Shown in pieces: positions 51,826-61,416 of a stretch of DNA of 64,000 nt (position 1 is its first letter; each line of letters begins with the position of its first letter). The position numbers and the translations under genes were made by a program. The notes under the pieces were generated by a model. It was not told the origin of the DNA. It saw only the letters and a program-made list of their open reading frames with translations, and searched no databases. The DNA is taken from assembly GCA_002439085.1 (NCBI GenBank), contig DJSW01000018.1, positions 62,001 to 126,000 of the forward strand. Direction: 5' to 3'. Source of the stretch: Alphaproteobacteria bacterium UBA6324. GTDB lineage: Bacteria > Pseudomonadota > Alphaproteobacteria > CAAGCB01 > CAG-977.

Positions 51826-53529
51826 TCATTCTTCCGGATCGGCGCCGTAACGCTGGCACAAATCGGCCACGGTCTCCGGCATTATTTTCTGGAACAACGG
51901 CTGTTCGGGCACGTTAAACGCGTGTCCGGCGGGCAGTTTTTGCAATTCGGCCGCCAAATCGCCGGACGGCCACGCCGTCGCGTTCGCGTCCAAATTCAAC
52001 AACGCCAGCATTTTTTCCGCCGTTTCCGGAATGACGGGCGCGGACAAAACGGCGTACAGGCGGATGACGTTCAACGCCAGACGCAGGATCATCGCGGCTT
52101 TGTCTTTATCCTCTTTGATCACCGTCCACGGCGCGGCGGCGGTCAGGTAGTTGTTGCCCTCCACCCAAATGGCGCGCAGTTCAACCAAAGCCTTGCGGTA
52201 TTCCATTTCCGACAGGTATTTCGTGTAATCGGCGATTCTGGCTTCCATCGTTTTGACGAATTCGCGTTCCGTGTCGCCCCATTCGCCGCCCGCGGGAACA
52301 GCCGCGCCGATTTTGGACGCGGTCATTTTCAAAACGCGGTTGACGAAGTTGCCCAGAACGTCGTTCAAATCCTTGTTCACCGTCGCGGCGAACGAAGCGA
52401 ACGTAAAGCTGGAATCAGAGCTTTCCGGCGCATTCGCCATCAACCAGTAACGCCAATAGTCGGGTTGGAATTCGTCCAAAGCCTGATTGGTGAAAATACC
52501 GCGTTTTTGCGACGTGGAAAATTTTCCGCCGTAGAATGTCAGCCAGTTGAAACCTTTGATGTAATCCACTTTTTTCCACGGTTCGCCGGACGCCAGCAGG
52601 GTCGCGGGGAACATGATGGTGTGGAACGGGATGTTGTCCTTTGCCATGAATTCGACATAGCGCACGTCTTTGGCGTCGTACCACCAACTTTTCCAATCGC
52701 GGTGTTCGGGGTCTTTTTCCGCCCATTCGGCGGTCGAACCGATGTATTCGATCGGCGCGTCAAACCAAACGTAAAACACTTTTCCTTCAAACCCGTCAAC
52801 GGGAACGGGAACACCCCATTTCAAATCGCGGGTGATGCAACGTTCGCGCAGCCCCTCTTTCAGCCATTTGCGCGCGATCGACGTAACAACCAACGGCCAT
52901 TCGGCTTCGTGTTCATCAATAAAGGCGGACAGCTTGCTTTCCAAAGCGGGCAGCTTCAGGAACAAATGCTTGCTGTCGCGGATCTCCAGATTATGGGAAC
53001 CGGAAACGGCGGAACGCGGGTTGATCAGATCGGTCGGATCCAAAACGCGCGTGCAATTTTCGCATTGGTCGCCGCGGGCGGCTTCGTATCCGCAATGCGG
53101 GCAGGTTCCGACGATGTACCGGTCGGGCAGGAAACGCCCGTCGTCAACGGAATAAACCTGTTTGATGACGCGTTCTTCGATATAGCCGTTTTCCATCAGC
53201 TTTTTGCAAAAATGCTGCGTCAGCTCCGTGTTCTGGTGCGAAGACGAACGTCCGAAATGGTCGAACGACAGGTTGAAACGGGTGTAGATGTCTTTCTGCA
53301 CTTCATGCTGTTCGGTGCAAAACGTTTCAACGTCCTGATTTTTTTCCATGGCGGCCAGTTCCGCGGGCGTGCCGTGTTCGTCGGTCGCGCAGATGAACAG
53401 AACCTCCTCCCCTTTCTGACGCAGGAATCGGGCATATACGTCGGCGGGCAGCATCGACCCGACCAGATTGCCCAGATGTTTGATGCCGTTGATATAGGGA
53501 AGCGCGCTGGTAATCAGATATTTCGTCAT
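51826..53529 (-). CDS. metG: Methionyl-tRNA synthetase
   Basis: This 567-residue class I synthetase charges tRNA-Met. The HIGH-like signature is [20 protein letters not shown], a Zn-type knuckle is present ([17 protein letters not shown]), and the KMSKS-equivalent is KFSTSQKRG. The anticodon-binding domain follows. A C-terminal EMAPII/TRBP extension, seen in some MetG proteins, is absent. It is followed on the minus strand by the SNase-like gene after 1 base. Confidence 0.95.
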   Translation of the reverse strand: MTKYLITSALPYINGIKHLGNLVGSMLPADVYARFLRQKGEEVLFICATDEHGTPAELAAMEKNQDVETFCTEQHEVQKDIYTRFNLSFDHFGRSSSHQNTELTQHFCKKLMENGYIEERVIKQVYSVDDGRFLPDRYIVGTCPHCGYEAARGDQCENCTRVLDPTDLINPRSAVSGSHNLEIRDSKHLFLKLPALESKLSAFIDEHEAEWPLVVTSIARKWLKEGLRERCITRDLKWGVPVPVDGFEGKVFYVWFDAPIEYIGSTAEWAEKDPEHRDWKSWWYDAKDVRYVEFMAKDNIPFHTIMFPATLLASGEPWKKVDYIKGFNWLTFYGGKFSTSQKRGIFTNQALDEFQPDYWRYWLMANAPESSDSSFTFASFAATVNKDLNDVLGNFVNRVLKMTASKIGAAVPAGGEWGDTEREFVKTMEARIADYTKYLSEMEYRKALVELRAIWVEGNNYLTAAAPWTVIKEDKDKAAMILRLALNVIRLYAVLSAPVIPETAEKMLALLNLDANATAWPSGDLAAELQKLPAGHAFNVPEQPLFQKIMPETVADLCQRYGADPEE

Positions 53530-53618
53530 AATTTATGCCTTTTAACAGAACAAACGGATATTGATTTTTACCCGCTTTTCATACAGAATTTCAAGAACAT
53601 TTTTATAAGGAGTCAGAA

Positions 53619-54185
53619 ATGCCCGAAACACCGATTTTTATCCGTTCAGCCACCCCCGCCGACATAGACGCGATCATGAAAATCGAATATGAAAGCTTCG
53701 TCGCCGGATCGCGCGAGGATCGCGACCTGTATTTAAAACGGATGCGGGCGTTTTCCGACGGTTTTCTGGTCGCTGAAAACGCGGGAACGGGCGAAGTCGG
53801 CGGCTACATCTCGTCCGAATTGTGGCACGAAGACCAAGGCGTCAACGCCGAAGTGCTGGCGCTGGGACACGATCCGCTGGAACTGCATGATGACGGCGGA
53901 ACGAACCTTTACATCACGTCGTTCGGCACACTGCAAAGCTGGCGCGGCAAAAAAATCGGGCTTGCCCTGTTTTCCGCGTTGGAAGATAAAATCGCCCGCG
54001 ACTATCCGGACGTGACGAAAGAAATCCTGATCGTGTCCGAAAAATGGACGGCGGCGCGGCATTTGTACTCCAAGCGCGGATTCAAGGAAACCGGCCGGAT
54101 CATCGACTTTTTCACCCCCGACGCCCTGCCGGCCGAGGACGCCGTCATCATGATGAAAGACGTTGCGAAAACCGTTCAGGGATAA
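53619..54185 (+). CDS. GNAT family N-acetyltransferase
   Basis: This 188-residue protein has the GNAT pattern: MPETPIFIRSATPADIDAIM, the acetyl-CoA site LQSWRGKKIGLALFSALEDK, and ARHLYSKRGFKETGRIIDFF (motif B). It is similar in outline to ribosomal-protein N-acetyltransferases, but the substrate cannot be assigned. AAGGAG lies upstream of the ATG. The end overlaps the convergent BatD gene by 10 bases. Confidence 0.9.
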   Translation: MPETPIFIRSATPADIDAIMKIEYESFVAGSREDRDLYLKRMRAFSDGFLVAENAGTGEVGGYISSELWHEDQGVNAEVLALGHDPLELHDDGGTNLYITSFGTLQSWRGKKIGLALFSALEDKIARDYPDVTKEILIVSEKWTAARHLYSKRGFKETGRIIDFFTPDALPAEDAVIMMKDVAKTVQG

Positions 54186-55465
54186 AGGTCGGGCAACCGC
54201 TTGACGGCTTTCCTTTTTCGTTTGATTTTGATCCGCTCCGCCCGTTCAAAGGCCGCCGTCACGTCGCGCGTCAGGTTTTCCGCGGCGTCCGGAAAATGCT
54301 TTGCGAACCGCCCCGTCGCGTACAGATGATCCTGCAAACCGTCCAAAGCGCGGGCGAAACCGTCGTCCGCCCCCGCGTACACGTCGCGCAAACCGGACAG
54401 GTTTCTGATGTTGACCGATGGAAAACGCTTCTTGCCCCAACGGATCAAGGTTGCCGCCAACACGGCGGGATCGCCCGTTTTTCCCGCGCGCAACACCTCC
54501 GCCCGCGCCCGCCGCCGCTTGCGCCCCGACAACCGCGCGCCCAATATTGCGGCAATGATGACGGGAATGACCCAAAGCGTTTCCGGCCAATCCGTTTTAC
54601 TCTGTTTTTCAACATCTTCCCGCTGTTCCGGCGGTTTGGAAACGCTTTCCGGCATTGTTTCCGCAGGCAGGACTTTCAACACCCGCGCGGGAATTTTCGT
54701 TTCCCTGATTTGCCCCGTCCGCGTGTCAATCCAAACGACGCCCGTTTCCGGCAATACAAGCGTTCCCGCCCGTTGCGGCACGAAAACGACCGTCTGGCGA
54801 ACGGCGGCGACCAACGTTTCCGGCGCGTTGATCACCGTCCTTTCCGTTTTGCCTTTGTAAATGCGCGCGTCCGGCATTTCTTTGACCGCAAAATCGGGCA
54901 GATAGGCGGGCAACGTCCCTTTCGCCGTCAAAACCATCGACCGTTTGACCGGACTGCCCGCCTTGATTTCCGAAACGTTCGGAACGATCCCGTCGAACAT
55001 TTCCGCCCCCGCGGCCGCGAAAGCCGCGCCGACCGGCAGAGGTTTCGCGTCAAACGAAAAGGAGGGGGCGCAAATTTTCACGCGGCCGTCCGGCGTCACG
55101 GCGGCGAAATCCGGCAAATCGCGCGCGGAAATCATGGACGGCGCGTCCGCCGACAGGCAAAGCGGCGCGAAATCGACGCGTCCCGCTTTTTTCGGAACGA
55201 AGCTGAACGAAAACGTTTTCACCTCGCCCGCTTTTCCGTCCGCTTTCGTCCGCCCGAAATTCAAGAAAAGCTCAACCTCCGGCCATTCGGCGGGAATGAT
55301 ACCGACGTTCGTCAACCCGATCCCGTCCAACAGCTTTATGTCAAAAAAAGCCTCCTGCCCCGCGTACAGCGTATCGGGCGGCGCGATGAAACGCATTTCC
55401 AGCCGCGGCGCCGCCAAAGCCGCGAACGGCAACATTCCGAACAAAAAAACAAAAAACTTTACCAT
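54176..55465 (-). CDS. batD: BatD-like protein (aerotolerance operon)
   Basis: This 429-residue membrane protein has a signal peptide (FVFLFGMLPFAALAAP), two or more immunoglobulin-like beta domains (EMRFIAPPDTLYAGQEAFFD...), and a transmembrane segment near 300-315 (TLWVIPVIIAAILGARLSG). This is the BatD arrangement. It closes the MoxR/DUF58/DUF4381/BatA/BatB-TPR/BatD run, and its start overlaps the preceding gene by 7 bases. The operon is thought to act in envelope stress or aerotolerance. Confidence 0.85.
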   Translation of the reverse strand: MVKFFVFLFGMLPFAALAAPRLEMRFIAPPDTLYAGQEAFFDIKLLDGIGLTNVGIIPAEWPEVELFLNFGRTKADGKAGEVKTFSFSFVPKKAGRVDFAPLCLSADAPSMISARDLPDFAAVTPDGRVKICAPSFSFDAKPLPVGAAFAAAGAEMFDGIVPNVSEIKAGSPVKRSMVLTAKGTLPAYLPDFAVKEMPDARIYKGKTERTVINAPETLVAAVRQTVVFVPQRAGTLVLPETGVVWIDTRTGQIRETKIPARVLKVLPAETMPESVSKPPEQREDVEKQSKTDWPETLWVIPVIIAAILGARLSGRKRRRARAEVLRAGKTGDPAVLAATLIRWGKKRFPSVNIRNLSGLRDVYAGADDGFARALDGLQDHLYATGRFAKHFPDAAENLTRDVTAAFERAERIKIKRKRKAVKRLPDLYP

Positions 55466-57198
55466 GGCGCACCCGCCGCCGGTTCGTCGCCGTAACGTTT
55501 TTCCTGATACAGAAACAGAATTTTGTGCCGCAGCAAAGCGGACGGGTCGTCATGCACCGGAATCATATCCCCGCGCCCGTCTTCCGCGTCCGAATTTCCG
55601 TCGCCGTCCCCCGTCACGCCGCCGCTTCCGCCGTCATTGCCGTTGTTGTTCCCGTCATCATCGCCCGCACTGTCGCCGTTATTTCCGGTATCGCCGTCCC
55701 CGTTTCCGCCTGCGCCACCGGACGCGCCCCCCTCTTTTTCAGGCGTGCCGTCGTTGTCATCACCCACACCGTTGCTATCATTTTCTTTGTTTTTATCATC
55801 TTGCGGAGCATTGTTATTATTTTTGTTTAAGTTGTTTTGCCCGTCACCATTGCCTTCCCCGTCGCCGGATTGATCCGGATCAGGCGCGTCGCCGCCACCC
55901 TCGCCGTCGCTCGGCGGATTTTTGTTCAGCCGCTTGGCGATTTCCAAATTGACTTGCGCGTTTTCATCGTCGGGACGCTTTAAAACGGCCTTTTCCAGCA
56001 ACATCTGCGCCGCGGCGAAGTTTCGCAAAGCGATCAACCGCGTCCCCGTATTGTAAAGCGCGGTGAAATCATCCGATTTTTCTGCGATTTCAACGGCTTT
56101 GCCCTGATTTCCCAAATTCAGGAAATGCGCGGCGGCGGCGGACGGGCTGAAAAACAGTTCCTGCACGGACACGGCGGCGGCGGGCGACGCCCACAACAGC
56201 AATAAAACGGGAAACAGCCCGCGGCGGAACACAAACGGAAACAGCGCGACGACAGGCAGCAAAAACCAGTACCCCGCGTCTGCCGCCCGTTTTGAATCGG
56301 TCAGATCGCTTTTGCGTCCCGCCTGAACGTTTCGGGCGCGCATCAACGATTTGACATCGCCGTCGTTCGTGCGCACGCGCGCGTATTCCCCGTTTCCGGC
56401 CGCGGCCAAACGGCGCAGAAAGTCCTCGCGCAAACGGTGCGTGACGGGATTGCCCAACGCGTCCAAAACGCTCCGGCCGTCCTCTGCCGGCAAAACGGCA
56501 CCGGCAGGCGTTCCCGTCCCCAAAACGAACAGGCGCGCTCCCTTTTCGGCCGCCCGACGGATGATATCCAGCGCCGCGTCCTGAATGTCGAAAACCTCGT
56601 CGCCCCCGTCCGTCACCAAAAAAATGTCGCCGTAAGCCGCGCCCGACTGTTCAATCGCCCTCACCGCCTGATCCAACGCCCTGTCCGTCCGCGATCCCTG
56701 CGACGGCATCAGGTTGAAATTCAGCAACGGCAAGATCGCCTCGACCGCCTCTTTTTGCGTCGTTGCGGAAATCAGCGGATAGGGTTCGTCCGTAAAAACG
56801 ACCAACGCCGTCGGCACGCCCCTCAATTCGTCCAGCAGGTCGTAAACCTTGAACACCGCGCGGCTGAAACGGTTGGGTTCGACATCCCGCGCTTTCATTG
56901 ACAAAGACATATCCAAAACGATCACGGCGGGGGATTTCGGGTGGTACAGCGGCGCGTCCGTCCGTTTCAAACAAACGCCGGCCAAGGCGCAAACGACGCA
57001 CAGCGCCGCCGCGAACGAAAGGGCGAACGCGGCGTTTTTCCGGAAACGCGATCCGGCGCGCACCGACAAAACGGGCAACAGCCGCGCGTCGATCACGCCG
57101 ATCCACGCTTTGACCGGCCGGTGATTGAAAAAGCAGTACAAAACGGCCGGCAGGATGAAAATGAAAGCCCACGGGCGCAAAACGATCCATTCCATCAT
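55459..57198 (-). CDS. batB: BatB/BatC-like fusion: VWA domain, TPR region and Asp/Gly/Asn-rich tail
   Basis: This 579-residue membrane protein has N-terminal transmembrane segments, a von Willebrand A domain with MIDAS residues in VLDMSLSMKARDVEPNRFSR, another hydrophobic segment near 325, and a TPR-like region (FLNLGNQGKAVEIAEKSDDF, TALYNTGTRLIALRNFAAAQ). A ~110-residue linker is almost entirely Asp, Gly, Asn and Ser before a short conserved tail. BatB and BatC are separate in Bacteroides; here they are fused. It overlaps both neighbours and forms one operon. Confidence 0.85.
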   Translation of the reverse strand: MMEWIVLRPWAFIFILPAVLYCFFNHRPVKAWIGVIDARLLPVLSVRAGSRFRKNAAFALSFAAALCVVCALAGVCLKRTDAPLYHPKSPAVIVLDMSLSMKARDVEPNRFSRAVFKVYDLLDELRGVPTALVVFTDEPYPLISATTQKEAVEAILPLLNFNLMPSQGSRTDRALDQAVRAIEQSGAAYGDIFLVTDGGDEVFDIQDAALDIIRRAAEKGARLFVLGTGTPAGAVLPAEDGRSVLDALGNPVTHRLREDFLRRLAAAGNGEYARVRTNDGDVKSLMRARNVQAGRKSDLTDSKRAADAGYWFLLPVVALFPFVFRRGLFPVLLLLWASPAAAVSVQELFFSPSAAAAHFLNLGNQGKAVEIAEKSDDFTALYNTGTRLIALRNFAAAQMLLEKAVLKRPDDENAQVNLEIAKRLNKNPPSDGEGGGDAPDPDQSGDGEGNGDGQNNLNKNNNNAPQDDKNKENDSNGVGDDNDGTPEKEGGASGGAGGNGDGDTGNNGDSAGDDDGNNNGNDGGSGGVTGDGDGNSDAEDGRGDMIPVHDDPSALLRHKILFLYQEKRYGDEPAAGAPW

Positions 57199-58163
57199 TT
57201 CGCCCCTTTTTTAAATTTCCAACGTTGGCGAACGCGGGCGAACACGGCGGCGGACACGATCAGGGCGAACACGAACAGCGGCCAAGGATACAGCTCTTTT
57301 TGCCGGATCAGGTAAACCGGCGCGTCGGACATCGGTTCGTTTCGCGAAATCGTTTCATACGCCCGCGCCAGCTCCGACCCGTCCCGCGCCATGAAAAACA
57401 ACCCGCCCGTCTGTTCCGCCGCCTGTTGTAAAAAATCGGCGTCCACTCCGCTTTCCGGATCGTCCGGCGAACCGAACCCGATCGTGTAAAGGACAACCCC
57501 CCGACCGCGGGCGGCCGCGACGGCATCGGCAGGCGCGACATTTCCGGCATTGGAAACCCCGTCGGTCAGCAAAATGACAATCCTGTGCTTCGCGCCGCTG
57601 TTTTCCAGATACCGCAAAGCCAAGCCGATCGCGTCACCGACCGCCGTCAGCGATCCCAGCCATCCGGCGCGCGCACCGGCCAGCATATTCCGCAACCCGT
57701 CGCCGTCCAATGTCAACGGCATATATAAATTAGCCTGTTCCGCGAACAAAATGACGCCGATCCGGTCATTTTTCCTTTGCCCGACGAAATTTGCGGCGGC
57801 CGATTTAACGGCGTCCAAACGGCTTCCCCCGCCCGCGTCCGGCAGCATCATCGACCGCGAAATATCCAACACCAAAACGATGTCGCGCGCGGGAACGGCG
57901 TATTCCTGCATTCCGTCCGGAATTTGCGGCCGCGCCGCCGCGCACACCAACAATCCCCACAACAGCCACATCATCCCCGCTTTGCGCCCGCGCGGCATTT
58001 CCGAACGGCGCGACAACACCTTTATTTCGGCGAAAAAGGGAACTTTGACCGCGACCGCCGGTTGATTTCGCCGTCCCGCCAACCGGTTGATCACCCACGG
58101 CAGGGGCAGACAGAAAAACATCAGCGGCCAAGCGAAATGCATCATGCGTTTTCGGCGATCCAT
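57195..58163 (-). CDS. batA: BatA-like VWA membrane protein
   Basis: This 322-residue protein has N-terminal and C-terminal hydrophobic segments around a VWA domain with the metal-site motif VLDISRSMMLPDAG and a later TDGVSNAG stretch. It is the BatA counterpart of the next gene, whose start overlaps it. The operon from MoxR to BatD is intact and colinear. Confidence 0.88.
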   Translation of the reverse strand: MDRRKRMMHFAWPLMFFCLPLPWVINRLAGRRNQPAVAVKVPFFAEIKVLSRRSEMPRGRKAGMMWLLWGLLVCAAARPQIPDGMQEYAVPARDIVLVLDISRSMMLPDAGGGSRLDAVKSAAANFVGQRKNDRIGVILFAEQANLYMPLTLDGDGLRNMLAGARAGWLGSLTAVGDAIGLALRYLENSGAKHRIVILLTDGVSNAGNVAPADAVAAARGRGVVLYTIGFGSPDDPESGVDADFLQQAAEQTGGLFFMARDGSELARAYETISRNEPMSDAPVYLIRQKELYPWPLFVFALIVSAAVFARVRQRWKFKKGAK

Positions 58164-58621
58164 TCTTTGGCGGCCGCGATGAAAACGGCCGCGTCCCCGT
58201 TTTTAAAACGGTCGGGCGGAATGAACATGACAGTTTCGGCGACATCGCCCGCGACGCCTTTAAAAACGGGCTTTTTCACAGTATTTTCAAGGAATTGCCG
58301 CCAACGCCGCCCCGTCAGCCCCGCCACATCCACGCGCGGGTGTTTCATCAGCGCGATCCGGCGCATCAACAACGACAATTCGACGGCGGAACGATAGCCG
58401 TCCCCGTTAAACTGTTTTGTGATACGTTCGACTTCACGGTTTGCGTATTTTTTGGCCGTTATCAGCCGCATCCGACGGATACAGAAAACCGCAGCGGCGA
58501 CGGCGCATATTGCGACAACCGTCACAATCCAGAACCGCAACGGCAACGGCCACAGCGGCGGAACGGGCGGCAGATGCACGTCCCTTAATCCCGACAGATC
58601 AATCGTTTGCGGTTGCATCAT
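58142..58621 (-). CDS. DUF4381-type membrane protein of the MoxR operon
   Basis: This 159-residue protein begins QTIDLSGLRDVHLPPVPPLW and has one transmembrane helix (LRFWIVTVVAICAVAAAVFC), followed by a basic helical domain (LSLLMRRIALMKHPRVDVAG, TGRRWRQFLENTVKK). This fits DUF4381 proteins, which sit between DUF58 and VWA genes in MoxR operons. It overlaps both neighbours. Its molecular role is unknown. Confidence 0.85.
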   Translation of the reverse strand: MMQPQTIDLSGLRDVHLPPVPPLWPLPLRFWIVTVVAICAVAAAVFCIRRMRLITAKKYANREVERITKQFNGDGYRSAVELSLLMRRIALMKHPRVDVAGLTGRRWRQFLENTVKKPVFKGVAGDVAETVMFIPPDRFKNGDAAVFIAAAKEWIAENA

Positions 58622-59592
58622 TTTTCCCCCGCCGTCAAAATGCCGCGGCGCAACGTTTGCACCATATCCGCGTCCGTGCGCATACCGATGTAAACGATCT
58701 TACGGCTTTTACAGAAATTTTCCAAATCGCGGCGCGGTTCGGCGAACAGACGTTCGTATTCCGTCCGCCATTTCGGATCGTCCGTGTAAATGGTGACGCT
58801 GCGGCTGCCGTCGCTGACGCGGTACGTCCCCGGCGGAGGCGGCGTTTCCTCCAACACGTCAAAGATTTGCACGCACACGACATCGCAATGACGCGCGATA
58901 TAGGTCAAATGCTTTTTACATTCCTCGTCAAAGCCGTAAAAATCGCTGACGATATAAACGCGCCCGCCGTTTTTGCTAACCCGCCGCAATTCGGCCAGCG
59001 CGTCATCCAACGAAACGCCTTTGGCCTTTCCGTCGTCGTTCGCCGCGGTGACGACGGCGTTGAACACCTCCATCAACCGGCGCATTTGCCGATGCGGAGC
59101 GATTTTGAAATAGTGTCCGGCGGACAGGACGATCGCGCCGATCTTGTCGCCGTGTTCCCGCGACGCCCACGCCAGCGCCGCCATGACGCGCGCCGCCATG
59201 ACGGATTTGAACGCCACGCGCGTTCCGAACCGCATCCGCGGCCTGAAATCCCCCAAAAACAAAACGGGGCGGTCGCGTTCCTCGCGGTACAGCTTTGTGT
59301 GCGCCTTGCCCGTTCTGGCCGTCACGCGCCAGTCGATCATGCGGATGTCGTCGCCCTGATGATAGGCGCGCACTTCATCAAATTCCATGCCGCGTCCGCG
59401 AAACGGCGAACGGTACACGCCCATGCCTTCAGCCTTTGACGTGCCGACCGCGTCGAACGACAGCAGGGGAACATACCGTTTTTGCGCCAACAATTCCGGC
59501 AGCGAAACACCGATGCCGTCCCCCGCCCCGTCGGCAAGGGGGGACGCGGCCGGCGTTTTGTCGCGCAAAAATGTTTTCAGCTTTTCCAACAT
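58618..59592 (-). CDS. DUF58 domain protein of the MoxR operon
   Basis: This 324-residue protein contains the DUF58 core (YRSPFRGRGMEFDEVRAYHQ, then GDDIRMIDWRVTARTGKAHT and KLYREERDRPVLFLGDFRPR). DUF58 proteins are predicted adapters between MoxR ATPases and VWA proteins. Its start overlaps the moxR stop by one base (TAATG). It is cytoplasmic in this version (no obvious transmembrane segments). Confidence 0.9.
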   Translation of the reverse strand: MLEKLKTFLRDKTPAASPLADGAGDGIGVSLPELLAQKRYVPLLSFDAVGTSKAEGMGVYRSPFRGRGMEFDEVRAYHQGDDIRMIDWRVTARTGKAHTKLYREERDRPVLFLGDFRPRMRFGTRVAFKSVMAARVMAALAWASREHGDKIGAIVLSAGHYFKIAPHRQMRRLMEVFNAVVTAANDDGKAKGVSLDDALAELRRVSKNGGRVYIVSDFYGFDEECKKHLTYIARHCDVVCVQIFDVLEETPPPPGTYRVSDGSRSVTIYTDDPKWRTEYERLFAEPRRDLENFCKSRKIVYIGMRTDADMVQTLRRGILTAGEK

Positions 59593-60587
59593 TACGGCAA
59601 AGGCACCCGTTCCAACAGCAAATCAATGAAGCTGTCCGGCGTGACGCCTTCGGCTTCGGCTTCAAATGTTAAAATGATGCGGTGGCGCAACACGTCGTGA
59701 ACGACGGCGTGAATATCCTCCGGCAAGACATAGTCCCTGCCCGCCAACCACGTTCCGGCGCGCGCGCACCTGTCCAAAGCGATCGTGCCGCGCGGGCTGG
59801 CGCCGAAAGCCACCCAGCGGGCGAATTTCGGGTCATACGCTTCGGGACGGCGGGTGGCCATGACCAGCTGGACGATGTATTCCTCCAACGCGTCGGACAA
59901 ATGGACGTTCAACACCTCCCGTCTGGCGGCGAACACGCCCGTTTGCGGCATAACCTCTATCTTTCCGGCCTGTCCGGCGGTCATCGCCTCGTCGCGCACC
60001 AAACGCAAGATCCGGCGTTCGGCCGCGGCGTCGGGCTGGTCGATTTTGACATACATCAGAAAACGGTCAAGCTGCGCTTCGGGCAAAGGATACGTCCCCT
60101 CTTGCTCAATGGGGTTTTGCGTCGCCATCACCATAAACAAAGACGGCAGTTTATAGGTTTTTCCGCCGACCGTCACCTGTCGTTCGGCCATGGCCTCCAA
60201 CAGGGCGGATTGGACTTTGGCGGGCGCGCGGTTGATTTCGTCGGCCAAAATCAGGTTATGGAAAATCGGCCCCGCCTGAAATTTGAAATCCCCCGTTTCG
60301 GGACGGTAGATGTCGCTGCCCGTGATGTCGGACGGTAGCAGGTCGGGCGTGAACTGGATGCGCTGGTCGTCCCCCTCGATCGCTTCGGAAAGCTTTTTGA
60401 TCGCCTTTGTCTTCGCCAAACCGGGGGCGCCTTCAACCAACAGGTGGCCGTCCGCCAGCAAAGCGATCAGCAATTTGTCCACCAATCCGGATTGCCCGAC
60501 AATGCACGCGTTCATGTAATCTTTCAACCGCATAAAGCCGCGGCGGGCGTTTGTCATTTCCGTTTTCGATTCGTTTCCGGTCAGCAT
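59592..60587 (-). CDS. moxR: MoxR-type AAA+ ATPase
   Basis: This 331-residue AAA+ protein has Walker A GAPGLAKTKAIKKL, Walker B LILADEINRAPAKV, and sensor-type MVMATQNPIEQEGTYPLPEA. MoxR ATPases act as chaperones for envelope protein assembly together with VWA partners, which follow in this operon. ATG 60587 is chosen because AGGAG lies 6 bases upstream. It is the first gene of the six-gene run. Confidence 0.94.
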   Translation of the reverse strand: MLTGNESKTEMTNARRGFMRLKDYMNACIVGQSGLVDKLLIALLADGHLLVEGAPGLAKTKAIKKLSEAIEGDDQRIQFTPDLLPSDITGSDIYRPETGDFKFQAGPIFHNLILADEINRAPAKVQSALLEAMAERQVTVGGKTYKLPSLFMVMATQNPIEQEGTYPLPEAQLDRFLMYVKIDQPDAAAERRILRLVRDEAMTAGQAGKIEVMPQTGVFAARREVLNVHLSDALEEYIVQLVMATRRPEAYDPKFARWVAFGASPRGTIALDRCARAGTWLAGRDYVLPEDIHAVVHDVLRHRIILTFEAEAEGVTPDSFIDLLLERVPLP

Positions 60588-60666
60588 GAAAAAACTCCTT
60601 TTTTGCTTTCGCAACTGATACTGTTCGCTATATTATATGATTTCATTGTTCAGGACACCACAATTT

Positions 60667-61416
60667 ATGGACACCATTCCTTTTTATCGGATTTTAGCCG
60701 CCTTTCCGCGCCCGAACGGGGCAAAAGCCGCCGTATTCGCCCCCGACGGACGCGTCCTGTCGTTTAATATGGGGCTGCGCCACCCGTCGTACAATCCGGC
60801 GGGAAAAAAAATTTGCGGCGTTCTTGAAAAAAACGGCAAGGAAACGATCGGCCTGACCGAAGTCGGCGCGGACGGGATAACGCCGCTGTTTTCCCTGTCC
60901 GGTAAAAGGATATCCCACACCGCCCTGTCCCCCGATAATCAAAAAATCGCCTTTATCGCGACGGACGACGCCACGGGGCAATCCGTCCTGCGCGTCATCA
61001 TGCGCGAAGAATTCGGGTGGTTCCCGATGCCGTTCGTCAAACCGGCCGCCCTGCCCGCCCCCGTTTGTTTTTGCACGCCGGACACGCTGATGTTCACCGG
61101 CGCGGACGGATCGCTGAACATCACTTTGGCCGCGCGGCGTCCGAAAACCATTCCCGTCAGGGCAAACGCGGCCGTTCCCGCCTATCACGCGGGCGCGCGC
61201 CTGACGGCCTGCGTTTGCGGTGGTTCAATCCTGATCACCGGCGGATTTTTCGATGAAATAAAGGCCGGAAACGCGACCGCCTTGTCGTTCACCCGCGACG
61301 GAACAACCTTGTTGTTCGCCGACGAAAACGCCGTTTACGCCTACGATCCGGCGCAAAAAAAGAAAACAATGCTGTTTGAAACGGACGAACCGGCCTGTTT
61401 CGTGTCCGAGTATTAA
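60667..61416 (+). CDS. Predicted beta-propeller protein of unknown function
   Basis: This 249-residue protein has repeats suggestive of beta-propeller blades (AAVFAPDGRVLSFNMGLRHP, KRISHTALSPDNQKIAFIAT, ATALSFTRDGTTLLFADENA), but the repeats are irregular. No signal peptide is visible. A TATATT box at 60629-60634 implies a start of transcription after the ATG at 60637, so ATG 60667, with AGGA 12 bases upstream, is preferred. It is divergent from moxR and ends overlapping the next gene. The function is unknown. Confidence 0.7.
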   Translation: MDTIPFYRILAAFPRPNGAKAAVFAPDGRVLSFNMGLRHPSYNPAGKKICGVLEKNGKETIGLTEVGADGITPLFSLSGKRISHTALSPDNQKIAFIATDDATGQSVLRVIMREEFGWFPMPFVKPAALPAPVCFCTPDTLMFTGADGSLNITLAARRPKTIPVRANAAVPAYHAGARLTACVCGGSILITGGFFDEIKAGNATALSFTRDGTTLLFADENAVYAYDPAQKKKTMLFETDEPACFVSEY

